Positions 47,641 to 60,400 of a stretch of 64,000 nucleotides of DNA are shown piece after piece. This DNA comes from Amyelois transitella (Eukaryota; Arthropoda; Insecta; Lepidoptera; Pyralidae). Where the stretch lies: NCBI RefSeq assembly GCF_032362555.1, contig NC_083522.1, positions 8,658,001 to 8,722,000 on the forward strand, in the 5' to 3' direction. Each line of letters starts with the position of its first letter. Position 1 is the stretch's first letter. A program made the position numbers and the translations under genes. The notes below the pieces were generated by a model. It was not told where the DNA came from. It saw nothing but the letters and a program-made list of their open reading frames with translations, and did no database searches.

Positions 47641-48012
47641 ATCATTATTAGTTTGATAACGTAGCGATGTAATGGCCGAATAAAATTGGCACAGGAAATA
47701 GGATGTTAAAGAATTAACTACACTTAAGTCTATTACAGGGTAGTTACCTACCACAGGTTACTCGAAAAGCGATTTACACGAAGACTAAGCCGAGAGCAAC
47801 AGCTAGTCTATAACATGTTGAAATATTGATAAAAAAAAACGTGGGTTACATCAAATACATACTTACAATATATTTAGTTTAAAAAACGGCTTGGACCTGC
47901 CAATTATTTCTTTTAGCCGTGACCCGAAAATTAATGGATCGAACCTTAGACTAGGTTAAAAAGATCAGACGGAGTGCGTGGACTGGTTACCAAAGTACAT
48001 ATACCTACTTAG

Positions 48013-48240
48013 ACGGCCTCTGTGGCGCAGCGGTAGTACGTTTGTCTGTGACACCGGAGGTCCCGGGTTCGAATCCCGGTCAGGGCATGATGAGAAAAGA
48101 ACTTTTTCTCATTGGCCTGGGTCTTGGATGTTTATCTATATAAGTGTTTATTATAAAATAATGTATCGTTGACTTAGTATCTCGTAACACAAGTTTCGAA
48201 CTTACTTCGAGGCTAACTCAATCTGTGTAATTTGCGCAAA
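48013..48240 (+). mobile_element. tRNA-derived SINE (family 2), plus strand
   Basis: Best-preserved head: GTGGCGCAGCGGTAGTACG (A-box region), then GGTTCGAATCCCGG (B box), body and TTTGCGCA end. Confidence 0.88.
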
Positions 48241-49237
48241 AAAAAACTTAGACTAACATGACTATTGACAGGTTATTTTTATGTTCTTATTAAAGAATCA
48301 CAGTTGTTTAATTAGTTAAAATTGGTTATTATCTCCATCTCTTTCTATATAAAGAGAGGGAGCGATTCACTCCAATAAGCAATTGCAACAAGTACAATAA
48401 GCATGATTCTAACTAAATTAGGACTCATTGCCAATAAAGCCACACAAGACAGACGTTTCGTGTAAACATGACTTTCCACTCCTTTGTAAGTACCTCTTAA
48501 AAACGGATGCTCCATTTAAGCTCCACCTACAATTACCTACATACATCGAAATTTAGAAATAAAAGACAAGTTGCTTGTCCATCGCCTTAATGAAGAAACC
48601 CAATTTCCAAACAATAAGACCGTGAAGAAGGTAACCTTATTTTTTAATTTTGTTTATTTTATGCCAATAACGAATTTTCACTTGAAGAAGCATTAACAGG
48701 TTGCTAGCCCATCGCCTTAAAGCAGGAATCCAATTTCAGCCTTTTGTTGACTTTGACAATATATGAGCAGTAATAAGTAGTACCTAATGAAATGTTTTTT
48801 TTTTCTTTGCTTCTAGACCAGCATGGACGTAGCACTGTATAAGTACTGGTAACTCGCAGTACGGCGTCTTTACTTTTTAATTTCCTGAGGCCTTTATAGA
48901 ATCAAACAGAAAACACACGCAAACATTGGAAATATGTGGATTTTCTCACAGGCTCATTATAGACAAATTAGTTATTCATTACCGTCATATAACACGCATA
49001 ATGTGCCATGATAATGGTGAGTTATGGTGGGATAATAAGTGATTTTATAAGGCAAGTTGACCCAAAATGGGTACGTATAGTTGGCCGTAGAGATTATATC
49101 ATTGATATTGTTTTTTTTTTTTTTTGCAAGCGACTGTACTAGGTAAAGGTATTATATAGAAATTTTAACAGGCGAATCTAATAAGGAAAGGACATATTAT
49201 GTAATGTGATTGTATGTTAATACGATTTATAATAAAA

Positions 49238-50246
49238 CTAGCTGTGCCCGCGACTTCGTCTGTGTGGAATAGTTATTTTGGGCATCATATTTATTTTTGC
49301 AAACATCCTCCTCGGCTTTATCAATTATAGCTGCTAATTGTTATGCGACTTGGCGACGACTTGGCCCACATCATTACCCGCGACCGAACGGAGACCGTAT
49401 ATATGCGTTTAGGGTGAGAGGTTGTGCGTTTGTGTGTTTGTTTGTGCAAACCAATGTTCGCATATATCTCCAAAACTACTGGTCCGATTTTAATGCGGTT
49501 TTCACTACTGGATTTAGATTTGATTGGTGCATGTTCTTAGATAGGTGTTACGGTTACAAATCACCAGGATGCGCTTCAGTATACAATTGTTTACATAAAT
49601 GAATGTTAGCATGTATCTCCAAAACCACGGGTTCAATTTGAACTTTGGGGGCGGTCAGGCGTATTAGAAAGAACGCTGGTTCGCCGTATTAAATGTTTCG
49701 CTGCAAATTGCTTAACGACTATATCTCAAAACCTATTCGTCTGATTTATATACTGTAAATGGCAATTTTAGTCTACATGAAAAGCCGAAAGTAATAAACA
49801 TATTTATTTGGATAAGGATTAATACTGAATTAAAGAAAATTGGTTTCAAAATAACTTATCTTTATAATGAAAAAATAATCTTAAAAAATGAACATAAAAG
49901 TGGTTATTGTAAATAAACCTTAAGAGATAGATATATGCTCTCGCGGACTTTTTTGTGGCAAAAAATGAGTACTTCACATCTTAGTACATTGTTTTACTAT
50001 ATCTTTGTTGGATTGCGCAGCGTTTGCGTGGAAAGCTCGCAGATGGCCTACTCATTCAACTTTCACCTGCATTGTTGACGTTTCCCGTAGAAAATTCGTA
50101 GGATAAAATGTAGCCTAAAGCCTTCCTCGATAAATAGACTATCTAACAGTGAAATAATTATTTAAATCGGTTCAGTAGTTTCTGAGATTAGCGCGTTTAA
50201 ACAGACAAACAAAACAAACTCTTCAGCTTTATAATATTAGATAGAT
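49238..50246 (-). mobile_element. ~1-kb Helitron
   Basis: Same ends as the short copies (ACTAGCTGTGCCCGCGACTTCGTC and TTTATAATATTAGAT on the plus strand) but with about 750 bp of extra internal sequence, including repeated CCAAAAC-type 'ATATCTCCAAAACTACTGG' segments. No Rep or helicase coding seen. Confidence 0.65.
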
Positions 50247-50754
50247 GAATGCTACAGGGAAAGGAATAGAAGAAGTAGTTATCTTATTATACCTAAAAAA
50301 AATCATGAAGAGATGTCATACATACCTACATATAGTCAGTCACGTCTTATTTATCGCGTCGTATCCCTTCCGGGGTAGACAGGGCCAAATATTTTTTTTT
50401 GTTAAAGAAACCAACAGCGTATACATTAAATAGTAATACAGTATTAATCTTATGCTATTATAAGGCCAATGACAAGTTTCTCTTACTATTATTTCTGTAA
50501 TAAAGTCAATAGTTACTGATGAAGAAAGTACTTATCGCTTAATCAAGACGCAAGTATGTTTCAAGTCTCTAATTTTAGGTGTGAATAAAAAAGTTAAATT
50601 TAACCGAATTGGAATGGCAATCTGTGGATTGAGTGGTTTGAAGTGCTTAGATTAATAAATACTCATAAAAATTTAATGGAGTGCAATCAAGTAAATAATC
50701 TTGAAAAGATTGATAGGCCATAATAAATATATAGATAAATATATAGGTAAGTAC

Positions 50755-50990
50755 GGGACAAATTACACAGATTGAGTTAGCCTCGAAGTAAGTTCGAGAC
50801 TTGTGTTACGAGATAACTAATTCAACGATACTATATTTTATAATGAATACTTATATAGATAAACATCCAAGACCCACGCCAATTAGAAAAAGTTCTTTTC
50901 TCATCATGTCCTGGCCGGGATTCGAACCCGGGACCTCCGGGGTCACAGACGAGCGTACTACCGCTGCGCCACAGGGATTGTCAAATATAA
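50755..50990 (-). mobile_element. tRNA-derived SINE (family 2)
   Basis: Complete; plus strand ends TACTACCGCTGCGCCACAGGG. Confidence 0.85.
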
Positions 50991-51469
50991 TATTCAAATT
51001 CATATTCGGCTGTTTGGCTTAAATTTCAAAGATTCAAATACCTACATAGTGACAGGATGCTATCCGATCGCCTTAAAGAAAAATTCTAAGTTTAAAAGCT
51101 TATCCTTAAGTCGCCTTTTACAACATCTATGGGAAATAGATGAAGTGGTCCTATTCTTTTTTCTATACGTGCCATACTTCGTCTTTTTTGAAAACATGTC
51201 TTTTCGCAAACAAAGCATTACAATCCCGCCTACTTATAGTTTTTGTAGTGTTTTTACTGGTTTTTAAATAAAAGCAGCGAAGTACAATAAAAGTTAAGGC
51301 TGTACAACAATGTATTCATGTCACGACAGATTTTACTGCAAAAAAGTAAACTGTCAAAAAGCGGCGCCATGACAACGCGAAAAGTGTTTGACAATGTCGT
51401 AAAATCGGAATACGAATATTGATCTAACAGGTAAAAACACAATAATTCTTAGTTCTGCTTGCTTCAATA

Positions 51470-54400
51470 ATGGATAAAGCTTTCGAGATTCAAAAAAATG
51501 TTCGAGATAATGCTAAGACGCTGCAAACGTACTTGACAGATTTGCAAAATTGGGAGATCGAGATGAAACGAAAGGAGGCCGCACTCAACGGCGAGTTTGA
51601 GCAGGTCTATAGCCTATTTTATCTCTCCTAGTATCGTAATCGTAGATTTATACTTGTTATTTTAATATATATTTTACTATCCTTCTCTCAAAAGGCGGAA
51701 AGTGCTTAGAAAAGTCTTGTTTCGTCATAAACGTTTTCTTTGGAAATGTAGGTAAATTGCAATTAAAGTAAAAAAATACGAATCTTTTTTGTTGCTTCAA
51801 GGATTTACCACCCGTTCGAAGCAAGATAAAGAAGGAAAAACCACCTGTAGTGAAGAAGGTACCAGAAAAACGAATTCCATCGCATGATTATAAATCCTGG
51901 GAAAAATTTGATGTTGTGAGTACCAGTTTCATGTACTTAAATTGGTAGTAAATTTGATTACGTACCTTTCTGTGTGTCTTGTAAATTTTTAACCAATTTT
52001 TAAATTAGATTTGGGAAGATGTGTCATTATTCCTATAATTTTAAGGTTATGTCAAAGCAGAAGTTCTTATTAGGCAAAGTATTTCATTTAGACTTTCTTA
52101 TCGGAAGGGTGATGTACCTACCAATGTTAGTTTTTTGCATGCGCCAATTAATATGACAATGTCCTATTCCGTAAAAGGACCCATTATTGAAATTGCATCG
52201 CAGTTGCATCCTTCACACTCTGGAGAGGAGCCAGGGTATGCCTTTGACCATGGATCCTGGAGTGGGTTAGTCAGGTTTTTATACAAAGCAACTCCTATCT
52301 AACTTCCACAACCTGCCTGAATATACATTTCACAATGTTTTCCCTCACCATATGAGCATTGGTTAGTATTCAAACTTACATACATACATAACATACATAA
52401 AATCATGCCTCTTTCCCAGAGGGGTAGGCATAGACTACCTCTTTCCAATTGCCACGATCTTTGCATACTTCCTTCGCTTCATCCACATTTATAACTCTCT
52501 TCATGCAAGCTTGGCGGTTTCGGGTACTCTTGACCTGACCATTTACCGGGATGTCCTTAATTTGATCAAGATACATTTGTCTAAACAAACTTATGCTTTA
52601 GTATTGAAATTATTGGTTATGTCTCGCATGGTCAGCTACATCACCATTCTTATCTATGCCTGCAGTACAAAGAATTATAAGTCTCTTTTTTAAATTTCAG
52701 GACAAAGCATGCGAGGAAGTAGATATGGAAGACATTGGACCTGTTTCTCTTGACAGCAAGAAAAGTAAGGATGCTAAACTGGAGAAGCTCAGAGAAGAGG
52801 CTCAACATGAGAAAGAGAGGGTGAGTATTCACTTATCCCTTACATACATACCATTATACCTGTTTGCTGTTGGTGTAGGAAGAAATTGTAGATTACACCT
52901 TGCAACAATTCCTATAGACCTCTCCTGCTTTTTACGTACATAAACACGTCACGTCTTTATCTCTTGCGGGGTAAACAGTCCCAACACCACCTTGCTCAGC
53001 GGAATGGCTTTATGATGAAATTGAGATTTGAATTGCACGTAATGTACCATTACTTTATCTCGGGCGTTTCGAATCATGTTAAAATGATCCGTGGTCACAG
53101 AGTGGAAACTTTTTTGAATTCACTTATTATAAATACTTTTGTTTGTTTGTTTGTTTATTGTAAATATTTTATTTAACTAAAAATTTGTTATTTACATGAC
53201 TAATTTTTAGTTGCACATAGTATACCTACCGTAAAAAGAAATGCACAACAATAATATTTTTTTTTTCTTATCTTAAAGGGCAATGCATATGTGAAGCAAG
53301 AAAAGTGGGATGAAGCTATATCCTGCTACACCAGAGCTATTGAGCTGGTCAAAGATGATGCTATATATTACGCCAACAGAGGGCTCTGCTATCTCAAGAA
53401 AGACAGGTTGGTGTTAATTATATTTTATTATGTTTTTCCGTTTCATTTTTCGAACATATCGGTATCAGATTAAGGATGTCCTGGCAAAGGGTCAGGTCAG
53501 GAGTACTTGCATGAAGAGAGTTATGAATGTGGATGAAGCGAAGGAAGTATGCAGAGATCGTGGCAAGTGGAAAGATGTAGTCTGCCTGATGTAGTATGTA
53601 CGTATGTATAATTTTTATATTTCTATAGGCCATAGCAATGATCATGTCCTTATACCTCTTTCCATTGGACTTTAGTCTCTTACTAAAAACTAAAAGGTGA
53701 TTGACTAAGACTAATATTTTCATCCAACAGGAAATGTGTAATTTAAATTAATTTTACCGCAATTCGCTATAATTACACTGTCTGAATATACATCATATAT
53801 TTCCTATTGTTACGGAATGTCAAAAGCTTGAATGATAGACACCTGTCCATGATTCTTTGAATAAAGTGGCATGTCGCTTTTTATGGAGTAAAACGGGATA
53901 GCGATAGTTTATCGCGCGATAAATTAAATCACGCCTTTTTCCTTTTTGCTTCAGAGACAGGTCAACTAAGTATATAACTTTAAAATAATGTTTATGTTAA
54001 TCTCCTGCAGTTTACACCAAGCAGAAACAGACTGCACCGAAGCCCTACGCCTCGACCCCACCTACGTGAAGGCGCTCCAACGCCGCGCCACCGCCAGGGA
54101 GCGCCTCGGGTCCCTCCGCTCAGCCTCGCACGATCTGATTGAAGTATTGAAGTTGGAACCTAAAAATAATGCGGCTAAGAAACAATTGGATACTATCAAA
54201 GCTAGAATGGGCACTAAAGGGGTATGTATTAGTTATTAAATAATAAATCTTCTTCTTGCCGTGTGGTTCCCGGCACAAATACAGAAAAGAATAGGACCAC
54301 TCCATCTCTTTCCCATGGATGTCGTAAAAGGCGACTAAGGAATAGGCTTACAAACTTGGGATTCTTTTTTAGGCGATGGGCTAGCAACTTGTCACTATTT

Positions 54401-57400
54401 GAATCTCAATTCTATCATTAAGCCAAATAGCTGAACGTGGTCATTTAGTCTTTTCAAGACTGTTGGCTCTGTCTACCCCGCAAGGGATATAGACGTGACC
54501 ATATGTATGTATGTATCTTCTTCTTCCCCCTGGCTTTAGTCCCGGTTGCATCCTCACCACTCTGGAGAGGAGCCCGGGGTATGCCTTTGACCATGGGAGT
54601 CCTTTATTGAGTGAGTCAGGTTCTTACATGAAACCTTTTCAGGTAAACTTAACCCATATTTGATCCATGGTTACACATCCAGTTGCCTGAATATACAGGT
54701 TAGTATTTAAACTAATGTACATAATTTCGAAAATAGTCATTGGTACATTGGCCGCTGTGGGATTCGAACCGGTGCCTTTATGCGCAACACGCGTTTTAAC
54801 CAGGCACCTTACCGATCCGACCATCGACGCTGTTCTTCTAAACTTCCAAATCAATGTCTATCTAATTGTAATTATTGTGAAAACCTGTTATAATTAAAAT
54901 ACTCCGTAAATAAGTGCCGTGTGGTTCCCGGCACCCATACAAAAAAGAAAAGGACCACTCCATCTCTTTCTCATGAATGTCGTAAAAGGCGACTAAGGAA
55001 AAGGCTTACAAACTTGAGATTCTTCTTCAGTCGATGGGCTATTAATTAAGCCAAATAGCTGAATGTGGCCATTTAGTCTTTTCAAGACTGTTGGCTCTGT
55101 CTACCCCGCAAAGGATATAGACTCGATCATATGTATGTATGTATTAAAATACTCAAAATTTCAGGCCAAGTCAAAGTCGTCTCCATCCACAACACCGATT
55201 ATCGAGAACAAGTCTATAATGAAACCCCACGGCCAAGTCAAGATCACGGAGCTACCGGACCAGCCTAAAGTGGAGGAGGTGGTCCCGAAAGTCATATCGC
55301 CCGATGAGAAGTGGAGAAATGGTGATGGTGAACCGATTACTGTGATCAAACCAGTGAAGAAACCACCGCATTTGAGGTCAAAGGTAATTTGAGGTCAAAG
55401 GTCAAAGGTAAATTGGCTTATATTCAGTACGTACGTATCTTGATCAAATTAAGGACGTCCTGGTAAAGGGTCAGGTCAAAAGTACCCGAAACCGCCGAGC
55501 TTGCATGAAGAGAGTTATGAGTGTGGATGAAGCGAAGGAAGTATGCAGAGATCGTGGCAAGTGGAAAGAGGTAGTCTCTGCCTTCCCCTCCGGGAAAGAG
55601 GCGTCATTTTATGTATGTATGTATTCAGTACATCATATATTGACCTTATGGCGCAGTGGTTGTGCGTTTGTCCGTGACACCAGATGTTGATAGAGGATGA
55701 TATTTATTTATTTAGCACCTTTTCTTTGCTACAAAACTAACTTGGAAGTTCAAATTTACCTACATACATACAGTCACGTCTTTATCCCTCACGGGGTAGA
55801 CAGAACCAAGTCTTGAATAGACTGAAAGGCTACGGTCAGCTGTGCGGCTTTACAATGGAATTGAGATTCAAATAGTGACAGGTTGTTAGCCCATCGCCTT
55901 AAAGAAGAATCACAAAATTTATAAGCCTATCCCTTAGTCGCCTTTTACGACATTCATGGAATATAAAGGAGTGGTCCTATTCTTGTCTATTATATACAAA
56001 CAAACAAACTATTATTATAATTATATTTTTTTCGATCGTGGGAATGAGGTAGTCTCTGCCTACCCCTCCGGATAGAGGCGTGATTTTATGTATGTATGTA
56101 TATTTTTTTCAGAGAATGCTCAAACCTGTTCAAATCAAGGAGATCCCCTTAGGCAAGGTGTCTGCTGAAAATGAAAAAGCTTCAACTCGCATGAAGATTA
56201 TAGAAATTGAAGATGATAAGGCGCATGGTGACAGTAACAATAATGATTCAGGGAAAAATGTCGGCCCTCTTTACAATGGAGACAAAGGTAACATACATAC
56301 ATACATACATATGTATAGTCACGTCCATCTCCCTTTCGGGGTAAACAGAGCCAACAGTCTTGAAGATACAAAGTTACAAATGTAACCTTTCTTTTTTACA
56401 TTCGAACATGTTTTTTTTGTAAAAGGTCGTGTATTGGTCGTGCCGTGTGGTTCAAGGCGTTTAAGAGTACAATTATTGTGTCAACCAAGTTGTTAAACCA
56501 TACGACAATTATTAAGCGATATAATAATATCCTATAATAATGAATAAAAAATTTTGAATTTTGAATTTTGAATTTTTGAATTTTGTGGCGTTGTAGTCTT
56601 GGTGCCGTGTGGTTCCCGGCACCAATACAAAAAAGAATAGGACCACTCCATCTTTTTCCCATGGAAGTCGTAAAAGGCGACTATGGGATAGGCTTACAAA
56701 CTTGGAATTCCTTTTTAGGCGATGGGCTAGCAACCTGTCACTATTTGAATCTCAATTCTATCATTAAGCCAAAAAGCTGAACGTGGCCATTCGTCTTTTC
56801 AAGAATGTTGGCTCTGTCTACCCCGCAAGGGATATAGACGTGACCATGTGTATGTATGTATGTTGTCTTATTTTGTTATTTTGTGTATTCTTTTTTTTGT
56901 TAAGAGTGCGTGGGTTTTGCTATAGACACGGGCAGTAAGTAGCCGCTGGAGTATAGCAAGCTCCTTAATGTTTACTCCTAAAGTTAACTCCTTACCTGAA
57001 ACGTTTTACTAACATGCCACAAGGTGCATACTAGACTCTTATGGCAAATAGGTGAGGTTATAATGTAACCAAGATTAAGACAGGATGAAGAATCCTATCC
57101 TAAAACATTATTAATGTGAAAGTTTGAAAGGATGTGTGGATATTATGTTTAATTTATTTCAACTTTATTGCACAAATAATGTTGATACAATTGACAATGA
57201 AATTATTGACGGTCACTGTGACGCAGCCGTAGTGCGCTTGTCTGTGACACCGCAGGACTTGAACAGGGTTCGAATCCCGGCCAGGGCACGATGAGAATGA
57301 ATTTGTGGCGACATCTCTACGCCACTCGTCACAACATCAAATCAAACAACTACTGTCAATCATCGCGAAGAAATTGACGCGATCAACCAATAGCAGCGAA

Positions 57401-60400
57401 GAATCTAAGACGCGATTTCAAAGATTTCACGGATTGGAGCTATATATACAACCTCCGACACAACATCGTCTGTCGCGCGGTTCCCCAGGCATAACACCTA
57501 GCCTGGCGGAAGATCTTCCCTTTGGGGGTCGAGCTGAATTTTCGCTCCCGCTACAAATTCTCTGATTGACCTGGAATATATAACGGGAGCGAAACCCCGG
57601 GGCGCGGTCATACATCGTTATCGAACACTTCATATAAATGTGTGGCTGCCAATAATCAAAAAAATCTGGAAACTTAGACAATTTTTCCATTTTCAGGCAA
57701 AGGAGACGGTAAACTAGCTAGTCCAGAATCTGCGAAACTCATCGCGGAAACCATATTCAACGAGAAGGAGAGTTTGGATAAAATGGTACCTCCAGTCAAT
57801 AGTGTTCAATTCATGACCGGATGGAAGTGTCTCAAAGGACACGATTCGGCCAAGAGCCATTATTTAAGTGTGAGTATGTTTGTTTGTCTATACATACATA
57901 AAATCACGCCTCTTTCCCGGAGGGGTAGGCAGAGACTACCTCTTTCCACTTGCCACGATCTCTGCACACTTCCTTCGCTTCATCCACATTAATAACTCTC
58001 TTCACGCAAGCTCGGCGGTTTTGTTTGTCTATACTTATCTTATGTGCCGTGTGGTCCCCGGCACCAGTACAAAAAAGGATAGGACCACTCCATCTCTTTC
58101 TCATGGATGTCGTAAAAGGCGACTAAGGAATAGGCTTATAAATTTGTTTTTTTTAGGCGATGTGCTAGCAACCTGTCACTATTTGAGTCTCAATTCTATC
58201 TTTAAGCCAAATAGCTGAACGTGGCCATTCAGTCCTTTCAGATGTGACCATATGTATGTATGTATGTTTGTACTTATCTTATAAATATATTATGAAATAC
58301 TAGTGTCACAATGTTCGTACCCGTATTCCTCCGAAACGGCTTGAACGATTCTCATGTAATTATGTGAGCATATTGAGTAGGTCTGAGAATCGGCCAACAT
58401 CTATTTTTGCATACCGCTTAGTGATAAGGGTTGTCCACACTTAACATTATTTTTTTTACTAGAAACTACTTAAAAATTATTTATATGGCAAAACAACGTT
58501 TGCCGGGACAGTTAGTAGTAGTATATATTTGGTTCTTCAAATTAAGGGATTATGTCTATCGACAGCGCCATCTAATTAATATGTGTGAACTTATTAGTAT
58601 TTGACATGCAACATACACATACCACGTATTGACCGCGTTGTAGTTCCACCGATTTGCGCTAGATGGCGTTGTTATGTGATTTTACCATATTTTTACTACG
58701 CTTTTATTAGCTTGGGTTGTATGTATGTATGTAAGTATGTATGTATGTATGTAACGGAATCTTTGAGCTTAATTTTCACTGGTTTCTAAACGTCTGATCA
58801 ACTTGGAACTTTGCACACGTATCAAGGACCGATGACAATGCAATATTTTGATAAGAGTTTCTCATTATCCTTATTAAAACTGCCAGGATTAATAAATTAA
58901 TTTTTAGATCCTTCGTATGAGAGTAAGAGAGACAGAGATAGCACCAGTGCCAGTAATCTCCATACAAGAAACCAAGAAGTTCTGACGTATAAGGAGTCCA
59001 AAAAGAGATGTAATATATTTCCATATAATGTTACTATTAACCTGATGCTTTTTTATTTTATCGCATCGCTCCATTTAGAATTACCATTAGAAACAATAGT
59101 AGAATTAGTAGAATATTTTAAAACAATAAAAAATATATAAGTAATAAAACAAAAGGAGTAAATGAAAATTGAACAACTAAATTTACAACAATACGAGAAT
59201 AAAGTTACTACCTACAGAACTTTGCGATATTTAATACGTATTTAACATATTAATGCAATTTTTGAATTAACATTAGGTATCTTTTGCCTATTTATAATAG
59301 CAACACTGTAATACTCGTTTGGAAAATGAGTGACAGTTTATTTATGACAAATAAGTTTTGCAGTAAGTTTTGAATTCGATTCGATCACCTGTAAACTTTC
59401 TTTCTTTCTTACCGGTGCCTGTGTATTTACCTATTTGCACTTTGTTTTGTGCTGATAACTTGTCGTTATTTGGAGTTTGGAATCTTCCGTTGAGTCGAGC
59501 TTTGTTCTTCCGAATATTCGTGTGATTTTATCATCTGAGATTGGACTCTGACTGTGTTCACTGTGTTGTGCAGATATTTTGAGATAGGACTCCTGTAAAA
59601 AGTACCTGATTATTTGAGATAGGACTCCCAAGTTTGTGTTTGTTTTTGTGAAAGACAGATTTTACAACAAAAGTGCCACAATGTCTTCAGATAAACATTG
59701 TTGCGTTCCTGGTTGTAAAGGCAGTGGAGGTATGTTTGAAATATTTTTGTTCCTGTATCAATCTGCCTCTTAATCTTGTGGTTGATTCCTGGCAAGGCCA
59801 CAATCGAAAATTATTATGTTTGCTGGATAGTCAAAAATATTAGTAACAGTGATTTATCACTATAAAATTCTTTTCAACTGGGTTTAACAATCATCATACA
59901 TACATATAATCACGTCTATATCCCTTGCGGGGTAGACAGAGCCAACAGTCTTGTAAAGACTTATAGGCCACGTTCAGCTATTTGGCTTTAAGATAGAATT
60001 GAGATTCAAATAGTGGCAGGTTGCAAGCCCATCGCCTAAAAAAGAATCATGATGATGAGAATATTAAGAGATTTAATCCAGTCAGGCCACATATAACTTT
60101 AAGAAAGTTAGTTGTGAAAACCTCCGGCGATGGGTGCATGGTTGCGAAAGTCTTTTCTAGTAAGATAGTTATACTAGAAGTGTTAACTTCCAAAAAATAA
60201 TTGTATAAAAAAACAAAAAAACTACGCGTTTTATTGCTAATCGAACTAATAAATAGAAAATAAATAATAGTTTAAAAAAAACTAAAAAACTACGCTTTTA
60301 TTGCTAATCAAACTAAAAAATAGAAAATAAAAATTAATGACAAAGGAATTATAAAACAGTAGTAGCAAGTCGAACAATCAGTTATAGTCAATTACCTCCG

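Larger units (their letters stand above)
30086..51469. other. 21-kb gene-free, repeat-rich interval
   Basis: No host gene recognised on either strand. Smaller family-1 scraps lie near 32310-32440, 36845-37020, 38315-38435, 40645-40712, 50335-50395 and 51000-51175; Helitron 3' ends near 33375-33424 and 47770-47810. Nothing was recognised in 32450-33370, 34530-35160, 35410-36275, 37030-37440, 38810-39350, 43490-44060, 46180-46650 and 48250-49235. Confidence 0.6.

Noticed and set aside
47385..47645. 86-residue basic minus-strand ORF
   Set aside because: Part of a repeat whose second copy (57295-57600) does not keep the frame.
48013..48085. tRNA-like sequence with A and B boxes
   Set aside because: Head of a dispersed SINE; the acceptor stem does not pair and the same unit recurs at least six times.
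49297..49602. 101-residue plus-strand ORF
   Set aside because: Lies inside a Helitron interior; no domain or splice context.
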